In this document: piece after piece, positions 6,771 to 13,189 of the stretch
Layout: every line of letters starts with the position of its first letter
Position numbering within the stretch: the first letter of the stretch is position 1
From: an uncultured Oscillospiraceae bacterium
GTDB lineage: Bacteria; Bacillota; Clostridia; Oscillospirales; Oscillospiraceae
DNA: 13,189 bases
NCBI GenBank assembly: GCA_934662925.1
Contig: CAKUKL010000020.1
Span: forward strand, 1-13,189
Direction: 5' to 3'
Program-made: the position numbers and the translations under genes
Notes under the pieces: model-generated
What the model saw: only the letters and a program-made list of their open reading frames with translations
Databases searched by the model: none
What the model was told of the DNA's origin: nothing

Positions 6771-8639
6771 ATGAGAGTTAACCTTTATTATATGCCCTCC
6801 GCACCCAAGGAGTACGTGGTGGACTTTCCGCGGCTGGACGGCGGGCTGAACCTGTGGGAGCTGAACTACCGGCTGGACCAGAACCAGAGCCCGGACATGA
6901 TCAACCTGTGGTGGCAGGACGGCGCACTCTGCTGCCGGGACGGGCAGGAGTGGGTGGACAGCACCGACACCCGGGGGACCGGGTACGCCTGCTGTGAGCT
7001 GCTGTTCTGGGACCGGGTGTTCTTCCATGCGGGGGACAAGATCTACTACTGCACCATGGGCGGCGAGACGCAGACGGCGCCGACGGCGCTCATCACGGGG
7101 GTGCCTCAGAACCGGGGGACCTTCTTCCAGTACAACAGCAAGCTCTACTACAAGAACCGGGGCGGCTACTACGAGATCAAATATGACCGGGATACGGACG
7201 GCTTCACCGGGGGCGCGGTGAAGGCGTTCTCGCCCATCATCCAGATCAACACGGAGCCCACCACGGGAGCTGGGGACACCTATCAGCCCGAGAACCGGAT
7301 CTGCGGGCAGAAAACGGTCTGGTATTCCACGGTGTCCGGCGTGAAGGAGTACGTGCTGCCGGTGCAGGAGATCGACAGCGTGGACAAGGTCACGGTGGAC
7401 GACGCGGAGCTGGAGGCCGGGACGGGGTATACCGTGGACCTGGCGGCGGGTAAGGTGACCTTCACCACGGAGCCCACTCACCATGACCCGGTCCGGGCCA
7501 ACACGGTGGCGATCACCTACACGAAGGCCAATCCGGATGCGATGAACAGCATTATGGACTGCTGCTACGCGGCGGTGTTCGGCGGGAACCAGAACGTGTG
7601 CGTGGTGCTGGGCGGCTGCCCGGCGCAGCCCAACGCCTATTTCTGGTGCGGCAACCACATTGTCATGGACCCGGGGTACTTCCCCATGGAGCAGTACAAT
7701 TTCGCCGGTGACGCCGAGGAGGCCATCACCGGCTTCGGAAAGCAGCAGTCCATGCTGGTGATCTTCAAGGAGCGCAGCATCGGCCGGGCAAGCTTCGGCA
7801 CGTCCGAGATGCAGAGTGGGCGCGTCCTGCTGACGATGGACTACACGGCCATCAACAGCCGGATCGGCTGCGACCTGCCGTGGACGATCCAGCTGATCGA
7901 GAACAACCTGGTATTCTGCAACAAGCAGCAGGGGGTCCACATCGTCAAGGACAGCTCCTCCGCATATGAGAATAACATCGTCAGTCTCAGCCGCAACGTG
8001 AACGGGACCGGCCAGAGGGCGGGCCTGATGGAGGCAGTGCGCAGCGCGGCATCCGTGAGCAGCTTTGACGACGACACCCGGTATTGGGTGGTGGCGGACG
8101 GGCAGGCATATGTCTGGGACTATCAGCTCAGCACGTACACGCAGCCGAGCTGGTTCTATTTTACCGGGATCGGCGGTATTGCCTTCTTCCGGGACGAGGC
8201 GAGCAATCACTACCACATGGACAGCCTGGGGCGGCTGAGCCGCTTCGCCCGCACGTTTACGGACTATGGCGCGGCGATCCCCAAGCGGTACAGGTTCGCG
8301 ACACAGAGCATGAACGGTTTTGACAAGCTGAAGGATGTGCTCAGTGTGCTGTTCTCCGTCCGCGGCGATACGGATACCCGCATCCAGCTGACCTATGAGA
8401 CCGACTACGGCATATGGAAGGATCCGACACCGATCACGTCGTTCTCCTGGCGGCTGGCGCCCCGGAATCTGGCTTACCGGTATCTGAGCGTCCGGCGGTT
8501 CGCCACCATTGCCCGGCGGAAGCCGGGGAGCCGCCACGTCCGGCACTTTGCCATGCAGCTGGACAACAACGAAGCGGGGATGGATATGTCCATCGTGTCC
8601 GCGCAAATCTACTACCGCTACCAGGGGAGGGAACGCTGA
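6771..8639 (+). CDS. Tail nozzle candidate, P22 gp10-like (packaged DNA stabilisation)
   Basis: A 622-aa protein. The start FPRLDGGLNLWELNYRLDQN with SPDMINLWWQDGALCCRDGQ (residues 19-59) matches the opening pattern of podovirus nozzle proteins (GGLN...SPDM.N.WW..G.L..R.GQ). The rest is rich in repeated aromatic and Gly strands (for example WVVADGQAYVWDYQLSTY) as expected for a beta-propeller-like nozzle. Position after the adaptor fits. In podoviruses this protein plugs and extends the portal channel. The start ATG at 6771 has only a weak ribosome binding site (GGGGCGGTGAAG), and an ATG at 6792 would also be possible. The stop TGA overlaps the next start (TGATG at 8637-8641). I am fairly confident that it is a tail-channel protein, less so of the exact equivalence. 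Confidence 0.65.
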   Translation: MRVNLYYMPSAPKEYVVDFPRLDGGLNLWELNYRLDQNQSPDMINLWWQDGALCCRDGQEWVDSTDTRGTGYACCELLFWDRVFFHAGDKIYYCTMGGETQTAPTALITGVPQNRGTFFQYNSKLYYKNRGGYYEIKYDRDTDGFTGGAVKAFSPIIQINTEPTTGAGDTYQPENRICGQKTVWYSTVSGVKEYVLPVQEIDSVDKVTVDDAELEAGTGYTVDLAAGKVTFTTEPTHHDPVRANTVAITYTKANPDAMNSIMDCCYAAVFGGNQNVCVVLGGCPAQPNAYFWCGNHIVMDPGYFPMEQYNFAGDAEEAITGFGKQQSMLVIFKERSIGRASFGTSEMQSGRVLLTMDYTAINSRIGCDLPWTIQLIENNLVFCNKQQGVHIVKDSSSAYENNIVSLSRNVNGTGQRAGLMEAVRSAASVSSFDDDTRYWVVADGQAYVWDYQLSTYTQPSWFYFTGIGGIAFFRDEASNHYHMDSLGRLSRFARTFTDYGAAIPKRYRFATQSMNGFDKLKDVLSVLFSVRGDTDTRIQLTYETDYGIWKDPTPITSFSWRLAPRNLAYRYLSVRRFATIARRKPGSRHVRHFAMQLDNNEAGMDMSIVSAQIYYRYQGRER

Positions 8640-9085
8640 TGGCGATCAAGGCATTGGAATTTGAGAAGAAATGGACCAACCCCACGGACTTCCCGACCTA
8701 TGAGCCCGATGAGGAGCAGGTCCGCGCCGACCTCCAGTATCACCCGGACGCCATTGCGGCGTACATCAACGAGACGCTGAAGGGCGAGCTGGAAAAGGCC
8801 GCGGAGGCCGGGGAGAACGCAGAAACACACATCGCGGACAGCACCAGCCATGTGACGGCGGAGGAAAAGGCCGCCTGGGACGGCAAGGTCACGATCAGCC
8901 GGACGGAGCCGACAGCCAAGGACGTGCTGTGGATCGACATCGGGAACAACGGCGTGGGCAAGTATTGGAACGGCACCGCATGGGTATCCATCGCGGCGGT
9001 GTCCGCGTCCGTGGCCACGGCGATCCCGGTGCTCAGTCAGGACCCGGCGAGCACGGTGCTGGGTCAGGTCTGGGTCGTGGAATAA
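8639..9085 (+). CDS. Small tail protein with a tail-fibre motif
   Basis: A 148-aa protein. ATG 8639 overlaps the previous stop codon and has GGGGAGGG 6-8 bases upstream, so it is chosen over the longer frame that opens upstream. The segment HIADSTSHVTAEEKAAWDGK (residues 64-83) is a motif widely seen in phage tail-fibre proteins, and WIDIGNNGVGKYWNGTAWVSI (residues 98-118) is a second tail-associated pattern. The N-terminus (YEPDEEQVRADLQYHPDAIAAYIN) is helical. It is probably an accessory or attachment protein of the tail tip, but the exact role is not known. Confidence 0.65.
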   Translation: MAIKALEFEKKWTNPTDFPTYEPDEEQVRADLQYHPDAIAAYINETLKGELEKAAEAGENAETHIADSTSHVTAEEKAAWDGKVTISRTEPTAKDVLWIDIGNNGVGKYWNGTAWVSIAAVSASVATAIPVLSQDPASTVLGQVWVVE

Positions 9086-9097
9086 GGAGGGCGAGGA

Positions 9098-10009
9098 ATG
9101 GCGGTAACGATTCTGAGCCCCACCAGCCAGCTGGTGGACCGCTCCGGCGGCGTGACGCTGTCCTGGCAGAGTGACTACCCGCAGAGCGCGTATGAGGTCC
9201 TGTACCGCCGGAAGGGACAGACGGCGTGGAGCACCCTGGGCCGCGTGGAGAGCGCGGAGCACCAGACGGAGCTGGACACCACGAAGTTTGTGGACTGCGT
9301 GGAGTACCACTACCGGGTGGTGTGCTACGCGCAGGGGACCGAGAGTGACGCCGACACCGCGTACACCGGCAGCGACACCAGCCCGGCATACAGCCTGATC
9401 CTGGCCCCCGGCGCAAAGGCGATGCTGAAGGTGCGGGGCTCGTCCGGCATGGTGGAGGTCCCGCTGTACGACAACCTGCGGGGCGAGGGCCCCGAGCTGA
9501 AGGTCCGGCTGGCCGCCGGACTGGGCCGGGCGCCCCTCGTGGAGCGGGGGGCCGCGATGGCATCCTCCTTCTCGCTGCGGGCAAGTCAGGGCATCCGGGC
9601 TGCGGCGGGCCGGACCGCCCGGTGTGACGATCCCGGAGTGCTGGGGGCCACGGAGCTGGACGTCCGGAAGCGGTACTATGAGGCGTACAAGTACCAGCAC
9701 GAGTACAAGTACCGCTATCAGTACCAGTACATGGACGTCGCAGGCGGCGCGTCCTATGCGACCGGGTATGAGACGTTCCATTACATATACAGCTATTACG
9801 CGCTGGGCGACTACGGCGTGTATACCAATGGGTATCGCATAGCCTACTACTGGTATACGGGCAGCGGCATTGCGTACAACACCCGGGCCTATCAGTATGT
9901 CTACTACTATACGTACTGGTACGGGGCCTACGCATACCAGTACCAGACGGCGCAGGAACCGAGATACCATTACGCGGAGAAGTATTACAATTACGCCATT
10001 CGTGCGTAG
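9098..10009 (+). CDS. FN3-like tail protein with an extreme tyrosine-rich C-terminal domain
   Basis: A 303-aa protein with three parts. Residues 1-102 look like a fibronectin type III domain (VTLSWQSDYPQSAYEVLYR, then DCVEYHYRVVCYAQG). Residues 109-170 carry three loose copies of a motif (LKVRGSSGMVEVPL, LKVRLAAGLGRAPL, FSLRASQGIRAAA). Residues 193-303 are tyrosine-rich: I count 37 Tyr in 111 residues, with alternating runs such as KYRYQYQY and YYYTYWYGAYAY. That part has Trp twice, no Cys, hardly any Leu, and one Pro. Tyr codons are mixed (25 TAC, 12 TAT), which argues for selection at protein level rather than recent repeat growth. The start has AAGGAGGGCGAGGA upstream, and the radical SAM gene starts 13 bases after its stop. 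I infer that the Tyr domain is a substrate of the two enzymes that follow. I recognise no named family for it. Confidence 0.85.
   Translation: MAVTILSPTSQLVDRSGGVTLSWQSDYPQSAYEVLYRRKGQTAWSTLGRVESAEHQTELDTTKFVDCVEYHYRVVCYAQGTESDADTAYTGSDTSPAYSLILAPGAKAMLKVRGSSGMVEVPLYDNLRGEGPELKVRLAAGLGRAPLVERGAAMASSFSLRASQGIRAAAGRTARCDDPGVLGATELDVRKRYYEAYKYQHEYKYRYQYQYMDVAGGASYATGYETFHYIYSYYALGDYGVYTNGYRIAYYWYTGSGIAYNTRAYQYVYYYTYWYGAYAYQYQTAQEPRYHYAEKYYNYAIRA
9674..10006 (+). other. Tyrosine-rich domain (37 Tyr in 111 residues)
   Basis: This is residues 193-303 of the tail protein. Tyr often alternates with Lys, Arg, Gln or Ala, as would suit beta strands with one aromatic face. The first 20 residues also carry many Lys, Arg, His and Gln. 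There is no Cys, so disulfide linkage within the domain is excluded. It could be an adhesive, an aggregating or a modified surface. Confidence 0.85.
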
Positions 10010-10010
10010 C

Positions 10011-10017
10011 AGGAGGT
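10011..10017 (+). promoter_or_regulatory. Ribosome binding site of the radical SAM gene
   Basis: AGGAGGT two bases after the Tyr-protein stop and 5 bases before ATG 10023. It is close to the ideal Shine-Dalgarno sequence, so efficient translation of the enzyme is expected. Confidence 0.8.
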
Positions 10018-10022
10018 AAACC

Positions 10023-10973
10023 ATGGCCAACATCGCCGTCACCAATTATTGCAACCTGAAGTGTCCGTACTGCTTCGCGGACGACATGATCTGCGAGGAG
10101 AAGCGGCACATCACGCTGGAGCAGTTCCGGGCCACGCTGGACTGGCTGGCCCGGACCCCGAAGAACCACATCGGCATCATCGGCGGGGAGCCGACGCTGC
10201 ACCCGCAGTTCGGAGAAATCCTTCACGAGGTAAACCTGTACTGCCGGGACCTGCGGACCTCGGCGACACTGTTCACCAACGGGATCTATCTGAACAAATA
10301 CCTGCCCGAGATCGGCGAGGGGATCGGGGTGCTCATCAACTGCAATCACCCCGACGGGATGACGGCGGAGCAGGAGAAACAGTTCCGGGCCACCATGGAG
10401 CACCTGGACATTCTCGGCTGGTTCCGGGAGCGGGCGACCTGCGGGTGCAATCTGTATGTGGGCCTGGAGGACTACGGATACATCTGGGAGCTGGTGGACC
10501 GGTATCAGTTGAACCGGCTGCGGTATTCGGTGACGGCTCCCGGCGGGCAGTACACTCAGTGGCGGCATGACAAAGAGGGCTACTACACGGCAATGAAGCC
10601 GATCCTCCTTCGGTTCTGCGGGGAGGCGGAAAAGCGGGGGGTCCTCCTGTGCCCGGACTGCAACCACATCCCGGACTGCTACCTGACGCAGGAGGAGCGG
10701 GAGCTGGTGGCCCGGGTGAACGACCACGACACCACGGGGTTCTGCGAGCCGGTGGTGGACATTACGCCGGACTTCCGGGCCACGGCCTGCTTCGGCAGCT
10801 ATGACCCGGTGGACTGCGGAAAGTTCCGGGACCTCATCGAGCTGGAGCGGTATCTGCTGCTGAAGAAGTCCTATCCCCGGGTGTGCGCCAACGCCACGGG
10901 GAAGTGCGCCGGGTGCCCGGAGCACGAGTGCCTGCGGTGCCAGGGCGGCTGCCTGGGTTTCGCGGAGGTGTGA
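10023..10973 (+). CDS. Radical SAM enzyme with a Cys-rich, SPASM-like C-terminus
   Basis: A 316-aa radical SAM protein. The 4Fe-4S cluster motif CNLKCPYC (Cys10, 14, 17; CX3CX2C) is at the very start, with the GGEP SAM-binding motif at 54-57. The C-terminal half has many Cys: 210, 213, 219, 241, 256, 265, 288, 295, 298, 303, 306 and 310, with CAGCPEHECLRCQGGC at 295-310. This resembles a SPASM-type auxiliary cluster region found in peptide-modifying radical SAM enzymes (sulfur bridge, C-C or C-O cross-link formers), although the spacing is not exact. It lies between the Tyr-rich tail protein and a GT8 gene in a tight operon. A role in modifying Tyr side chains is inference. The family is cofactor-dependent and oxygen-sensitive, which fits an anaerobic host. 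Confidence 0.9.
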   Translation: MANIAVTNYCNLKCPYCFADDMICEEKRHITLEQFRATLDWLARTPKNHIGIIGGEPTLHPQFGEILHEVNLYCRDLRTSATLFTNGIYLNKYLPEIGEGIGVLINCNHPDGMTAEQEKQFRATMEHLDILGWFRERATCGCNLYVGLEDYGYIWELVDRYQLNRLRYSVTAPGGQYTQWRHDKEGYYTAMKPILLRFCGEAEKRGVLLCPDCNHIPDCYLTQEERELVARVNDHDTTGFCEPVVDITPDFRATACFGSYDPVDCGKFRDLIELERYLLLKKSYPRVCANATGKCAGCPEHECLRCQGGCLGFAEV

Positions 10974-10974
10974 C

Positions 10975-11781
10975 ATGGACGGGCGGCTGCATCTGCTGAT
11001 CTCGGGCGACAGGCGGGTCATGCCGGGGCTGGAGGCGCTGGTGTACTCTGCCATGCTGCACAACCGGAACGTGGTGTGGCACCTGTTCACGATGGAGGTC
11101 CAGATCGATCACGGGGACGGCACGGGCACCGGCTACTACGGCATCACGGAGGAGGATGCGGCGTGGCTGCGGCGGATCGTGCGGTTCATGGACGCGGACT
11201 CCGACCTCATCCGCTACGACGTCAGGGACCTGTATCTGGAGCACCTGGACGGCAGCGTGAACCGCAGCACCGGCTTTACACCCTATGCCGGGTTGCGGCT
11301 GCTGGCGGACCTGATCCTGGACGTGGACTGCTGCATGTATCTGGACGCGGACATCATCGTACAGGGAGACCTCCGGCCGCCCTACGAGCGGTGCCGCAGG
11401 GGCGGGAGCGACTATGCGGCGTACACGATCCCGGACGCCTGTGACGGTTTCGGCGAGTTGATCTCGGCGGTGTTGGTGCTGAATCTGCGGAACATCCGGC
11501 GCAGCGGCTTTCTGGCCCGGGCGCGGCGGTACTACAACCGGGAGCGCTACACATACCCGGACCAGATGGCCCTCGCGGCGGCGGGGGACCCGGAGCCGCT
11601 GGAGGAGACCTACAACTACATGAAGGACCACAAGCTGGCAGAGTACAGGCCGGTGGTCCTTCATTTTTCCAACAACAATAAATTCAAGCTGTACAACACA
11701 CAGCCGGGGGTATTCTACCGATACTACCCGGAGCACCGATATATTAAGGAAGGGCTGGATCTGATCCGGACGGCCCATTGA
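10975..11781 (+). CDS. GT8-family glycosyltransferase
   Basis: A 268-aa protein with the GT8 signature: YLDADIIVQGDL at residues 122-133 (DAD at 124-126 binds the metal and nucleotide sugar), YPDQMAL at 194-200 and VLHFSNNNKFKLY at 228-240, the equivalents of the catalytic DQ and the C-terminal metal-binding His motif. GT8 enzymes transfer glucose or galactose with retention from UDP-sugars; glycogenin, which glucosylates its own Tyr, is in this family. ATG 10975 starts one base after the radical SAM stop, with GGAGGTG at 10964-10970, so translation is coupled. The substrate is unknown. The neighbouring Tyr-rich domain is the obvious candidate, but decoration of host wall polymers or other tail proteins is possible. 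No signal peptide or membrane segment is seen. Confidence 0.88.
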   Translation: MDGRLHLLISGDRRVMPGLEALVYSAMLHNRNVVWHLFTMEVQIDHGDGTGTGYYGITEEDAAWLRRIVRFMDADSDLIRYDVRDLYLEHLDGSVNRSTGFTPYAGLRLLADLILDVDCCMYLDADIIVQGDLRPPYERCRRGGSDYAAYTIPDACDGFGELISAVLVLNLRNIRRSGFLARARRYYNRERYTYPDQMALAAAGDPEPLEETYNYMKDHKLAEYRPVVLHFSNNNKFKLYNTQPGVFYRYYPEHRYIKEGLDLIRTAH

Positions 11782-11794
11782 GGGAGCGTGACAC

Positions 11795-13063
11795 ATGATC
11801 ACAATGAGCAGTTGGGTGCTGTCGGTTCCGGCGGCAGACCAGGAGCTGGGCTTTGAGGGGGAGAACCTGGTCCACACGTTGACCATCCAAACGGACACAG
11901 GACCGGAATGGGTATACCGCATCGAGCTTGCCTACGCTAACGGCAAGGTGGATATTCTGCTCCCGGCATATAAGGACGGCATCCTGACGGCGGAGCTCCG
12001 GTGGACGGAGCTGTGCGTCCCCGGGACAGTGACGGTACAGGTCCGGGGTACGCGGGGCTACAAGGTCAAGCTGAGCACCATCGCAGTCATGTATATCCGG
12101 GAAGCGATCAATGCGACCGAGGTATTCAACACCGGGATGCCCACCGAGTTCGAGCAGCTGGAGAGCGACCTGTACGCGGCCCGGGAGTCGGCCAGTGCGA
12201 GCGCGAAGGCCGCAAGCGAGGCGAAGGCTTCGGCTGAGACGGCGGCGGGAAAAGCGGCGTCCGATGCGTCCCGGGCGGAATCGGCGAGGGCGGCGGCAGA
12301 GCTGGCCGCGGCCACGCCCGGTCAGGATGGGTACAGCCCGTCGGCCAGCGTGACAGAGACCGACGACGGCGCGGAGATCACCATCACCGACAAGACCGGC
12401 ACCACCACGGCCACCGTCAAAAACGGCAAAGATGGGGCTGCGGGCGCTCCCGGCAAGGACGGCGTGACGCCCAACATCCAGATCGGGATCGTCACCACGC
12501 TGGACGCCGGGTCTGACGCCACGGCCAGCATGACCGGGACGCCGGAAAATCCGCTGCTGAATCTGGGAATCCCAAAGGGAGCGGATGGAACGGCTTCGGA
12601 ATGGGCAGTCGTTGGAGACGTAGTGGTCGAAAGCGAAGATGTCCTTTATTACACGTTTGATCTGACGGGAAAAACAGAGGTCATCTGTCTGGTCGTCCTG
12701 ACGCCTCTGGCAGACAGTACGAGCCGCGCGAACGGAACGATCTGCTTAAATTCGTCAGGGAATCCGTGGAAATCTGGGGTACGTATTGGGGCTAACATTG
12801 GCTCTGTCCTTTCAAATGAGAAAGCGGGCTGCACGCTGATGCAGGGAAAAGTGATAGGCGGGAAGTGGGTGCCTTACGCGGCCCTCCGAAGCGGCAACTA
12901 TAATAGCAACGCTTATACACTGAACCTGCTTTACGGAAGTACCATAGACCCGACGAATGGCGCGAATAGCTTTATGGAGGTCGGAGAGCTGACAAATATC
13001 GCGGTAGGCAGCTACACAACATTTTTTGGCGTTGGCAGCCACATTTATGTTCTTGCGAGGTGA
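11795..13063 (+). CDS. Tail fibre or baseplate protein with collagen-like segment
   Basis: A 422-aa receptor-binding type protein. Residues 1-110 resemble the N-terminal domain of BppU-like baseplate upper proteins (LVHTLTIQTDTG, VYRIELAYANGKVDILLP). Residues 127-173 are an Ala/Ser coiled-coil stalk. Residues 176-224 contain GQDGYSP, DGAEITITDKTG and a Gly-X-Y run (GKDGAAGAPGKDG), a common phage fibre arrangement. The C-terminus from about residue 265 is a beta-rich tip and is probably the variable binding domain. Base composition drops there: bases 12301-12360 are 44/60 GC, bases 12901-12960 only 27/60, which suggests the tip was exchanged. The start has GAGGGAG upstream at 11780-11786. GT8 lies directly before it, so it is another possible glycosylation target. 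Confidence 0.8.
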   Translation: MITMSSWVLSVPAADQELGFEGENLVHTLTIQTDTGPEWVYRIELAYANGKVDILLPAYKDGILTAELRWTELCVPGTVTVQVRGTRGYKVKLSTIAVMYIREAINATEVFNTGMPTEFEQLESDLYAARESASASAKAASEAKASAETAAGKAASDASRAESARAAAELAAATPGQDGYSPSASVTETDDGAEITITDKTGTTTATVKNGKDGAAGAPGKDGVTPNIQIGIVTTLDAGSDATASMTGTPENPLLNLGIPKGADGTASEWAVVGDVVVESEDVLYYTFDLTGKTEVICLVVLTPLADSTSRANGTICLNSSGNPWKSGVRIGANIGSVLSNEKAGCTLMQGKVIGGKWVPYAALRSGNYNSNAYTLNLLYGSTIDPTNGANSFMEVGELTNIAVGSYTTFFGVGSHIYVLAR

Positions 13064-13067
13064 GGGA

Positions 13068-13189
13068 ATGAAAATTTGTGAAAACGGCATCATCCGCGAT
13101 ATGACCGCCGAGGAGATCGCCGCCGCGCAGGCCGAGCAGGCCCGGGCGGAAGCAGAGGAAAAGCACCGCCCCCTGTCCCTCGGCGAGGT
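13068..13189 (+). CDS. Start of a small tail-associated protein (cut by the window end)
   Basis: The first 40 residues are visible, starting MKICENGIIRDMTAEEI, with AGGTGAGGGA just before the ATG at 13068 (4 bases after the fibre stop). The segment continues with an Ala, Glu, Gln and Arg-rich helix. Short proteins with very similar starts follow fibre genes in prophages of Clostridia, where their role is not clear to me. Nothing more can be said from the part in view. Confidence 0.6.
   Translation, partial: MKICENGIIRDMTAEEIAAAQAEQARAEAEEKHRPLSLGE

Noticed and set aside
9674..10006. Diversity-generating retroelement target region
   Set aside because: A variable region would show mixed residues at mutated adenines in a C-type lectin fold and need a template repeat and reverse transcriptase nearby. 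Here one residue type dominates, no template copy is seen and no reverse transcriptase is present in the window.
10023..10973. QueE or another DNA-modification radical SAM enzyme
   Set aside because: No queC, queD, folE or other deazaguanine genes are near, and the Cys-rich C-terminus and tail-gene setting fit a protein-modifying enzyme better. Not excluded without a family search.
1..13189. tRNA genes, CRISPR arrays, insertion sequences or attachment sites
   Set aside because: I saw no cloverleaf with CCA-type end, no regularly spaced repeats, no transposase gene and no integrase or att-like repeat in the window.

Overview
This window is part of the late (virion structure) operon of a tailed bacteriophage or prophage. 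The host was probably a GC-rich gut Clostridia of the Oscillospiraceae type. That host guess is an inference from the AGGAGG-like ribosome binding sites before most genes, the GC-rich codons (CGG, GGG, CTG, GCG) and resemblance to structural proteins I know from prophages of that group. All genes I accept lie on the + strand and are packed head to tail, often overlapping or a few bases apart.

Layout: positions 1-1075 hold the end of the large terminase (TerL) gene, interrupted by an intein. The intein C-terminal splice motif ends at 928, the +1 Cys and TerL tail follow, and an HNH endonuclease gene (49-858) lies inside the intein region in a different reading frame. A 146-base gap with a repeated element follows. 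Next come a small membrane protein (1222-1482), the portal protein (1479-3812, carrying two apparent in-frame DNA insertions), the scaffold (3860-4834), the major capsid protein (4917-6044), a perfect 13-bp hairpin, a head-tail adaptor (6121-6753) and a P22 gp10-like tail nozzle candidate (6771-8639). I see no tail-tube, tape-measure or sheath gene, so the module looks podovirus-like.

The tail-decoration end starts with a 148-aa tail protein (8639-9085). A 303-aa protein (9098-10009) follows, with an FN3-like head and a C-terminal 111 residues of which 37 are tyrosine. It is followed at once by a radical SAM enzyme (10023-10973) and a GT8-family glycosyltransferase (10975-11781), then a collagen-like tail fibre (11795-13063) and the start of another small gene (13068 to the window end).

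The most interesting idea is that the tyrosine-rich domain is the substrate of the two enzymes beside it. The radical SAM protein would modify or cross-link it and the GT8 enzyme would glycosylate it, giving a matured, possibly sugar-coated structure on the virion. The gene order, tight coupling and tyrosine content are seen in the sequence; the substrate relationship is inference. The second most interesting region is the TerL intein, with its out-of-frame endonuclease gene and an intrinsic-terminator-like hairpin written into the conserved splice-motif codons.
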